This document shows positions 58,453 through 64,000 of a stretch of DNA of 64,000 nt, in pieces (position 1 is the first letter of the stretch; every line of letters starts with the position of its first letter). A program made the position numbers and the translations under genes. The stretch lies in assembly GCF_000092025.1 (NCBI RefSeq), contig NC_003062.2, forward strand, positions 2,354,001 through 2,418,000. Reading direction: 5' to 3'. The notes below the pieces were generated by a model. The model ran no database searches, was not told the DNA's origin, and was given only the letters and a program-made list of their open reading frames with translations. The stretch is from Agrobacterium fabrum str. C58. GTDB taxonomy: Bacteria; Pseudomonadota; Alphaproteobacteria; Rhizobiales; Rhizobiaceae.

Positions 58453-58834
58453 CAACAGTCACATCGGCAAGGAACCGGCCGGCTGCGACGTTGAAGACCA
58501 GCGCCTTGCGAGTGCCATTGGCCAGCCGGCCGTAAAACAGCATGTCGCCGCCGGAATAGCTCACATTGTCGATCACAAAGCCCTGCGGCAGGCTGGCGGT
58601 GACGGCAACGGGTCCGTTGCCGGTCGGAACCGAAAGGTTCGGCGCTTCGCTCTGCGCCTGAACCGTTTTCGCCGGCCCCATCGCCTTGTAGACAACCGCG
58701 CCGAAGACGGCCATAAGGCTGATAAACATCACGGAGCCCGACACGATCTGCAAACGGATCATCTTGCGGCGAACTTTTTCCATGGCCGGATCAAGCGGCT
58801 TGTCTTCCTGTTCGTCTGGCTCGATCTGCGTCAT
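58442..58834 (-). CDS. DUF6476 membrane protein
   Basis: 130 aa protein with a single transmembrane helix (about residues 29-50, LQIVSGSVMFISLMAVFGAVVY) after a charged cytoplasmic N-terminus, and a periplasmic domain with VPTGNGPVAVTASLPQGFVIDNVSYSGGDML. It matches the DUF6476 family of alphaproteobacteria, whose genes commonly neighbour RluD-type synthases, as here (divergent by 38 bp). Function unknown. Confidence 0.72.
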   Translation of the reverse strand: MTQIEPDEQEDKPLDPAMEKVRRKMIRLQIVSGSVMFISLMAVFGAVVYKAMGPAKTVQAQSEAPNLSVPTGNGPVAVTASLPQGFVIDNVSYSGGDMLFYGRLANGTRKALVFNVAAGRFLADVTVDGQ

Positions 58835-58872
58835 CGGGTTCCCTGAAATGCTGATGGATCGGAAAAATAAGA

Positions 58873-59895
58873 ATGAACGACCCCTTTAAACAAGGCGGAG
58901 ACGCAAGGAAAGTCCTGATTGCCGGGGAAGACGCCGAAGGCCGCATCGATGTGTGGCTGGTGGGCGAAGTCGGCAGCGATCTGTCGCGCAGCCGCCTGAA
59001 GGCGCTGATCGAGCAGGGCGCGGTCCTCCTGAACGGCCAGCCGGTGACCGAACCGAAAAAGAAGGTGCATCCGGGCGATCGCGTCGAGATCGTCATGCCG
59101 GAGCCGGAAGACCCCGTGCCGCAGGGCGAGGACATCCCGCTCGACGTGGAATATGAGGATGAAGACCTGATCGTGCTCGTCAAACCCGCCGGTCTCGTCG
59201 TGCATCCGGGCGCCGGCAACTGGACGGGAACGCTGGTCAACGCGCTCATCTACCATTGCGGCGACAGCCTGTCCGGCATTGGCGGCGTCAAGCGGCCGGG
59301 CATCGTGCACCGGCTGGACAAGGAAACCTCGGGCGTCATGGTGGTGGCGAAGAACGACAATGCCCACCGTCACCTCGCTGCGCAATTTGCCGACCATGGC
59401 CGCACCGGCCCGCTGGAACGCGCGTACAAGGCCGTCGTCTGGGGCCGCCCGCGCACGCTTCGCGGCACCGTTGACGCAGCGCTCGGGCGCGGCACTGACC
59501 GCACCAAACGCGCTGTCAAGAATGAGGATTCGTTCGATGCCCGCGAGGCGATCACCCATTATGAGGTGATGGAGCGCTTTCACGAAAAGCCTGACGCCTC
59601 CTGCCTCGCTTCCATGGTGGAATGCCGTCTGGAGACGGGCCGCACGCACCAGATTCGCGTTCACATGGCCCATATCGGCCATCCGCTGATCGGCGATCCC
59701 GAATATGGCGCGGCCTTCCGTACCAAGGCGAACCTGCTGGACGAACCGGCAAGAAGCACCGTCAACCGCTTTCCGAGGCAAGCGCTGCATGCCTATCTTC
59801 TGGCCTTCGAACACCCCCGCACCGGTGAGGTGATGGAATTCGAGACAGATATGCCTGAAGACATGGAAGAGCTGGTGACTGCCCTGCGCAGCTGA
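58873..59895 (+). CDS. rluD: RluD/RluA-family 23S rRNA pseudouridine synthase
   Basis: 340 aa pseudouridine synthase: an N-terminal S4 RNA-binding domain (about 23-75, DVWLVGEVGSDLSRSRLKALIEQG), then the catalytic domain with GIVHRLDKETSGVMVVAKND, where the Asp of RLDKETSG is the catalytic aspartate (near residue 148), and RTHQIRVHMAHIGHPLIGDPEYG. It converts uridines to pseudouridines in 23S rRNA. RluC or an RluA paralogue is an alternative. A TTGGCTG/CAGCCAA hairpin lies just after the stop (59900-59916); the rest of the 284-bp gap before the methyltransferase shows nothing. Confidence 0.9.
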   Translation: MNDPFKQGGDARKVLIAGEDAEGRIDVWLVGEVGSDLSRSRLKALIEQGAVLLNGQPVTEPKKKVHPGDRVEIVMPEPEDPVPQGEDIPLDVEYEDEDLIVLVKPAGLVVHPGAGNWTGTLVNALIYHCGDSLSGIGGVKRPGIVHRLDKETSGVMVVAKNDNAHRHLAAQFADHGRTGPLERAYKAVVWGRPRTLRGTVDAALGRGTDRTKRAVKNEDSFDAREAITHYEVMERFHEKPDASCLASMVECRLETGRTHQIRVHMAHIGHPLIGDPEYGAAFRTKANLLDEPARSTVNRFPRQALHAYLLAFEHPRTGEVMEFETDMPEDMEELVTALRS

Positions 59896-60179
59896 AAACT
59901 TGGCTGGCGCAGCCAAAAAACTGCGCCATGCATTTCGCCGGAAGCCCCGGATAATAAAAAAAGATTAGCGGATAGCGATATTCCGCCGACGGTCCTTTTT
60001 GTAGACCGCCCCAATTTCGCTTCAATCGTCACACCTCCTCGGCCACGGAAAGCTTGCAATCGTCCGCGTAACGACCGTGGTCGCAGGCCGAGCTTGCCGA
60101 ATAATCGACGCCGCAAGCAACCCGTCCGTTCAATGCCTCAGCCTGAACGGACCCGGCATGATGACGGGATTTATCGCAT

Positions 60180-61004
60180 ATGAATATCGAAGACCGCCGG
60201 TTTATATTCCAGGAGCTGCGCAGCGTCGAAGGTTATATCGACCCGCCCGATGCGCTTGTGTTCAAGGCGCTGCTGCAGGCGCAGACAAGAGATGGCCTCG
60301 GCGGCGGCATGGCGGAAATCGGCGTTTATTATGGCCGCTCCTATTTCCTGCTGCGCAAATTTGCCCAGCCGCAGGAAAAGGTGCTGGGTGTCGATCTTTT
60401 CGATCTTGATCCGCCCGAGGATGGCAGTCTCGACCAATATGAGCGCCTGATGGAAAACGGCCGCCGGCTGGGGTTTCCGATGGATGTGGACCTCATCATC
60501 AAGGGCGACAGCACACGGCTGGCTCCCGCCGAGATCACCTCACGTATCGGCCCGGCGCGCTTCTTCAGCATCGATGGCGGCCACCATCTGCATCATGTGC
60601 TGGCGGATGCGAAGCTGGCGATGGAGGTGATCGCGCCGCACGGCGTCATCGTCTTCGACGATACCTTCAATCCCGCCTGGCCGGAGGTGACGGTGGGTGT
60701 GGCCGATTTTCTGCGCACCCACGGCCACAGCCTCGTCTGTTTCGGCATGACGAAATATAAGACCTATGTCTGCCGCCGTGAATTTTACGCTACCTACGCA
60801 GCCGCGATCACCGCCGATCCCGACTTGCAGGCGCTCGGCCATGTCGAGACGCAGTTCCTCGGCTCCAAGGTGGTTCGCCTGCACAATCCCATGCGCCGGC
60901 GGGTGATGTATGAGCTGATGGTGCGCTCCGGTCTCGGTGGATTTTCGGAACGAATCTACCGTTCGAAAGTTAAACAGGTCAGAGACAGTGTCGCCGGAAC
61001 ATAA
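60180..61004 (+). CDS. Class I SAM-dependent methyltransferase
   Basis: 274 aa protein. Glycine-rich motif I is GGGMAEIGVYYGRSYFLLRK near residue 41, followed by VLGVDLFDL (motif II) and an FFSIDGGHHLHHVLADAK segment. It resembles Methyltransf_24-type methyltransferases. DDTFNPAWPEV and the histidine-rich HHLHH near a substrate site suggest a metal-aided small-molecule or sugar substrate. The target is unknown. It is placed between rluD and rpoH but separately transcribed. Confidence 0.75.
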   Translation: MNIEDRRFIFQELRSVEGYIDPPDALVFKALLQAQTRDGLGGGMAEIGVYYGRSYFLLRKFAQPQEKVLGVDLFDLDPPEDGSLDQYERLMENGRRLGFPMDVDLIIKGDSTRLAPAEITSRIGPARFFSIDGGHHLHHVLADAKLAMEVIAPHGVIVFDDTFNPAWPEVTVGVADFLRTHGHSLVCFGMTKYKTYVCRREFYATYAAAITADPDLQALGHVETQFLGSKVVRLHNPMRRRVMYELMVRSGLGGFSERIYRSKVKQVRDSVAGT

Positions 61005-61027
61005 CGCATGTGTGAACGCAGCGTTCG

Positions 61028-61057
61028 CTTGAAACGCGGCGGGCGCGTACATATCTG
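61028..61057 (+). promoter_or_regulatory. Candidate sigma-32 (RpoH) promoter of rpoH
   Basis: CTTGAA (61028-61033), a 16-bp spacer and CATATCTG (61050-61057) match the rhizobial RpoH consensus CTTGAA...CCATAT. The start site near 61063 gives a leader of about 110 nt with a GGGTCG/CGACCC hairpin (61075-61090). A. tumefaciens rpoH is reported to be autoregulated by sigma-32, which fits. Confidence 0.72.
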
Positions 61058-61171
61058 TCACATGGGTTCGTGCGGGGTCGGTAACGACCCGCAGCTTACG
61101 GTGCGCCTCGGGCGGGTGATTTTCCACGCCAAAGAGGGTACCGTTCCAGACCATAGATAAGGGGGTGCTTT

Positions 61172-62074
61172 ATGGCCCGCAATAGTTTGCCTACGATCAC
61201 AGCCGGCGAAGCCGGTCTCAATAGATATCTCGACGAAATTCGTAAGTTCCCGATGCTGGAGCCGCAGGAAGAGTACATGCTTGGCAAGCGTTATGCCGAG
61301 CATGGCGATCGCGACGCCGCGCATAAACTCGTCACCAGCCATCTGCGTCTCGTCGCCAAGATCGCCATGGGTTACCGCGGTTACGGCCTGCCGATCGGCG
61401 AAGTCGTGTCCGAAGGCAATGTCGGCCTGATGCAGGCGGTGAAGAAGTTCGATCCGGAACGCGGTTTCCGTCTGGCCACCTATGCCATGTGGTGGATCAA
61501 GGCCTCGATCCAGGAATATATCCTGCGTTCGTGGTCTCTGGTGAAGATGGGCACGACGGCCAACCAGAAACGCCTGTTCTTCAACCTGCGCCGGCTGAAA
61601 GGCCGCATCCAGGCGATTGACGACGGCGATCTGAAGCCGGAACACGTCAAGGAAATCGCCACCAAGCTGCAGGTGTCGGAAGAAGAAGTCATCTCGATGA
61701 ACCGCCGCCTGCATGGCGACGCCTCGCTGAATGCGCCGATCAAGGCGTCCGAAGGCGAGTCCGGCCAATGGCAGGACTGGCTGGTGGATGACCATGAGAG
61801 CCAGGAAGCCGTGCTGATCGAGCAGGACGAGCTTGAAACGCGTCGCCGCATGTTGGCCAAAGCCATGGGCGTGCTGAATGAGCGCGAACGCCGCATCTTC
61901 GAGGCCCGCCGCCTCGCCGAAGATCCGGTGACGCTGGAAGAACTCTCATCCGAGTTCGACATCAGCCGCGAACGCGTGCGCCAGATCGAGGTTCGCGCCT
62001 TCGAGAAGGTTCAGGAAGCGGTGCAGAAGGAAGCGCTCGAAGCCGCCCGCGCATTGCGCGTGGTGGACGCGTAA
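61172..62074 (+). CDS. rpoH: Heat-shock sigma factor RpoH (sigma-32)
   Basis: 300 aa sigma-70-family factor. It starts MARNSLPTITAGEAGLNRYL, carries regions 2.1-2.4 (RLVAKIAMGYRGYGLPIGEVVSEGNVGLMQ, FRLATYAMWWIKASIQEYIL) and the RpoH box QKRLFFNLR (132-140), which distinguishes RpoH from other sigma factors. Region 4 is ISRERVRQIEVRAF near residue 270. It directs heat-shock gene transcription. AAGGGGG precedes the ATG at 61172. The sigma-32-like promoter implies positive autoregulation. Confidence 0.97.
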   Translation: MARNSLPTITAGEAGLNRYLDEIRKFPMLEPQEEYMLGKRYAEHGDRDAAHKLVTSHLRLVAKIAMGYRGYGLPIGEVVSEGNVGLMQAVKKFDPERGFRLATYAMWWIKASIQEYILRSWSLVKMGTTANQKRLFFNLRRLKGRIQAIDDGDLKPEHVKEIATKLQVSEEEVISMNRRLHGDASLNAPIKASEGESGQWQDWLVDDHESQEAVLIEQDELETRRRMLAKAMGVLNERERRIFEARRLAEDPVTLEELSSEFDISRERVRQIEVRAFEKVQEAVQKEALEAARALRVVDA

Positions 62075-62111
62075 GGCAGCGCGCTCTTGACGCCAATGCG
62101 CTGACCATGAA

Positions 62112-62140
62112 TCATCCTCGGCCTTCGGCCGGGGATTTTT
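62112..62140 (+). terminator. Rho-independent terminator after rpoH
   Basis: Stem ATCCTCGGCC/GGCCGGGGAT (one wobble) with a 3-nt loop TTC, followed by TTTTT, 38 bp after the stop. Confidence 0.9.
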
Positions 62141-62246
62141 GTTTGTAAAAGGCGGGTGATGGGAAATGGTCTGCCTGTGAGACCAGCGATTGTGCTGGAG
62201 GAAAAGCGGTAGGGAAAATATCCGTGCTTCGGAGTATGCCGCTTAA

Positions 62247-62399
62247 CCCCCCTCTACCCTGCCGGGCATCTCCCCCACAAGGAGGGAGATTGGCAAGAGG
62301 CGCCCGCGTTGCGCTATCTCGACTGTCAAGAAAAGCGAAAACCTTACCGCGATTCGATCTCCCCACCTGTGGGGGAGATGCCCGGCAGGGCAGAGGGGG
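62247..62399. repeat. Intergenic palindromic repeat, family C (copy 6)
   Basis: 153 bp between CCCCCCTCTACCCTGCCGGG and GGCAGGGCAGAGGGGG. Left flank GTATGCCGCTTA matches copy 4. It lies in the gap of 452 bp between rpoH and the last gene, which otherwise holds only the two terminators. Confidence 0.85.
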
Positions 62400-62489
62400 T
62401 GAGCCACACTCACCAACATCCCCAAAACCCATCACCCGACAAAGCAAAGACACCGCCGAAGCCATTCCATAAGCACGTCGCCCGTTGCC

Positions 62490-62520
62490 TTATAACAAAA
62501 GGGCGGCCTGAGCCGCCCTT
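62490..62520 (-). terminator. Terminator after the last gene
   Basis: 9-bp stem AAGGGCGGC/GCCGCCCTT with loop CTGA, followed on the minus strand by TTTTGTTATAAGG; 7 bp beyond the stop of the minus-strand gene. Confidence 0.88.
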
Positions 62521-62526
62521 AAACCA

Positions 62527-64000
62527 TCACTGACCGCCAGCGGCCGGTGCTGCCGCCGCCCATTCGCTGAGCGCCTTGTCGAAGGCGGCGATGCCGTCAT
62601 TGCCCTTTTGCAGGGTCAGCAGAGCGCGCCGGCCGTTGCGATAGGAGACCGGAATGTCGATCCAGTTGCGGCTCTTCAGCAGCTCCAGATTGGTCTTCAT
62701 CGCATCCGGGAAGTCGTTGAGCGCGATCATGTGGAAATCATCGGTGATCTTGGCCGGAACCGCGATCAGCGCGTTGCCGCGATCCTGCTCGGTGCTCTTC
62801 ATCGCGATACGCTGGACGCTGTCGATCGCCCCGCCTTCGAAGCCGGGCGAAACCGAGAAGACGATCTCGATCAGATGGCTCGCCGGCAACGACGGATCGG
62901 TGTTGCGCTTGAAGGTGATGAGCGCGCTGAGGCCACGGCCGGGAACGGTGATCTGGCCCTGCACGGTGGGCGAAGGCTTGCCTTCCGCGTCATTTTCCTG
63001 CTGCAACGACCAGGACACGCTGCCCTGAATGGCAGTCGGAACCGTCTGACCCAGCACTTCCTCATAGAGGAACATGCGGTCGCCGGTGGCGGCAGCGGCA
63101 GGCTGCTGTGCCGCAGGCGTGCCGGCCGGTGTTCCCGCAGGCGCACCGGCATTATTGGCCGGAGCCGTGCCCGCAGGCGGCGGCGCGACATTCTGTTCAT
63201 AGACAGACTGGCCTTCAGCCGTAACGGGTTGACCGTTCGCACCGGCTGCCGGTCCTTCGTCACGTTCGGTGCCATCGGCCATCAGCCGCTGGGTAAATTT
63301 GGTGCCGGTGACGGAACCGTCATCGCCATGCGACTGGGCCTGATGATTATTGGGCGCGGTCGACTGCTGCTGGCCGTTCGTGGCCGGCGGCTGCTGGGTT
63401 GCCGGCGGTGTCGAAGGCTGCGTCTGCGCCGTATCTGCCGGGGGCGTCTGGCCATTGCCGCCATTCTGTGCGGAACTGACCAGACCGCCGACCATATCGT
63501 TTAGCGCATCGCGGTTCATCCACACGGCATAACCGCCACCGGCAAGCAGCGCCACGCCGACAACGGCGAGCACGACCGAGGCATAGTTACGGCGCGGCTT
63601 CTTCTTGACCATATAGGCGGGCGTCGCCGCCGCGGCACCAATACCCGGCGTTTCATCCGAAGCCTGCCGGTTGGACGAGGAAGCGCCGTCATAACCGATC
63701 AGCTCGTCCAGATCGTCCCAGGGCGTGCGTTCCTTATTGTCTTTTGCCGCTGCCTTCTCCCCGAAGAGATCATCATCCGCACGCGGCAGCGCCGGCGCGT
63801 CCTTGGGCGGAATGGCAATATCCGCATCCTGGAAGTAGGACGAGAAATCCTCGACCACGGCTGCCTTTTTCGGCGCCTGCTCTTCCACCTGGCGGTGTTC
63901 GTCAAAATCGTGCCGGCCGCCAAAGGCCGGCGCATGCTCCACGGCGGCAGGACCGAAACGGTTATCCGCCTCGCGACGCTCATGCTCTTCGTAAGGGGCC
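62527..64000 (-). CDS. Unrecognised membrane protein, 5' end outside window
   Basis: The open frame continues to the right edge (491 codons present), so the N-terminus is missing. The visible part starts in an acidic, hydrophilic cytoplasmic region (PYEEHERREADNRFG onward; WDDLDELIGYDG), has one transmembrane helix (YASVVLAVVGVALLAGGGYA), a Pro/Gln/Thr-rich periplasmic linker of about 130 residues with PAGTPAGTPA repeats, and a C-terminal beta-rich domain (GQTVPTAIQGSVSWSLQQEN, QGQITVPGRGLSALITF, LIEIVFSVSPGFEGGAIDS). I do not recognise the family. The lone TM plus long flexible linker resembles proteins spanning the periplasm, such as TonB-like or peptidoglycan-interacting proteins, but no such motif is present. 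Ends in a strong terminator. Confidence 0.7.
   Translation of the reverse strand, partial: APYEEHERREADNRFGPAAVEHAPAFGGRHDFDEHRQVEEQAPKKAAVVEDFSSYFQDADIAIPPKDAPALPRADDDLFGEKAAAKDNKERTPWDDLDELIGYDGASSSNRQASDETPGIGAAAATPAYMVKKKPRRNYASVVLAVVGVALLAGGGYAVWMNRDALNDMVGGLVSSAQNGGNGQTPPADTAQTQPSTPPATQQPPATNGQQQSTAPNNHQAQSHGDDGSVTGTKFTQRLMADGTERDEGPAAGANGQPVTAEGQSVYEQNVAPPPAGTAPANNAGAPAGTPAGTPAAQQPAAAATGDRMFLYEEVLGQTVPTAIQGSVSWSLQQENDAEGKPSPTVQGQITVPGRGLSALITFKRNTDPSLPASHLIEIVFSVSPGFEGGAIDSVQRIAMKSTEQDRGNALIAVPAKITDDFHMIALNDFPDAMKTNLELLKSRNWIDIPVSYRNGRRALLTLQKGNDGIAAFDKALSEWAAAAPAAGGQ

Noticed and set aside
59896..60179. A gene between rluD and the methyltransferase
   Set aside because: Only a short hairpin near the rluD stop; frames here lack start signals and homology.

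Overview
The window looks like chromosomal DNA of a Rhizobiaceae alphaproteobacterium, most likely Agrobacterium (A. fabrum/tumefaciens group). The basis is high GC, a CtrA/SciP/ChpT cell-cycle set, a group II glutamine synthetase with a DUF2735 neighbour, the urtABCDE plus interspersed urease layout, a SinR-like FNR-type regulator, rpoH in the expected neighbourhood, and three families of rhizobial intergenic palindromic repeats. No tRNA, rRNA, CRISPR array, insertion sequence or integrated phage was seen.

Left part (1-14.4 kb): the 5' part of a DUF2325 gene, then a RutR-type regulator divergent from a pyrimidine-degradation operon. That operon holds N-carbamoyl-beta-alanine amidohydrolase, dihydropyrimidinase, a Nudix hydrolase and an NMT1/ThiY-type ABC importer. 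A near-perfect RutR operator lies between the divergent genes. An RND efflux pair follows, then a Crp/Fnr regulator (probably SinR) behind a perfect FNR box.

Middle part (14.4-39 kb): a long minus-strand urea block. urtABCDE (urea import) lies upstream of an esterase gene and of ureD-A-B-C-E-F-G. Eight non-urease genes lie among or next to these (metallo-beta-lactamase, peroxiredoxin, DUF2459, a GT29/sialyltransferase-like 'urease accessory' protein, LprI-like, GFA-like, DUF1272, and the leading esterase). Upstream come DUF2735 and glnII with a clear sigma-54 promoter, a short-chain dehydrogenase, and a two-component pair. The pair's kinase fuses an NCS1 nucleobase-permease-like membrane domain and a Cys-rich cluster to a hybrid histidine kinase; its partner is a LuxR-type response regulator. 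Pyrimidine ring opening, urea import, urease, glutamine synthetase and a putative nucleobase-sensing kinase together suggest an organic-nitrogen salvage region.

Right part (39-64 kb): a small AAA ATPase, a polysaccharide deacetylase, a branched-chain amino-acid ABC transporter (livHMGF, DUF6867, livK), cysQ, and an orphan DUF2793 phage-tail-like protein. Next is a cell-cycle cluster: sciP, fliJ divergent from ctrA, chpT and eipA, with CtrA-like half-sites and GANTC methylation sites. GNAT acetyltransferases, an alpha/beta hydrolase, a coiled-coil membrane protein, an rRNA/tRNA methyltransferase, DUF6476, an RluD-type pseudouridine synthase, a SAM methyltransferase and rpoH (with a sigma-32-like promoter) follow. 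An unrecognised membrane protein runs off the right edge.

Most intergenic space is filled by the repeats, some of them inside ABC-transporter operons, and by strong terminator hairpins. The features I consider least explained are the permease-kinase fusion, the GT29-like gene in the urease operon, the intra-operon repeats and a 21-bp perfect palindrome at 53.64 kb.
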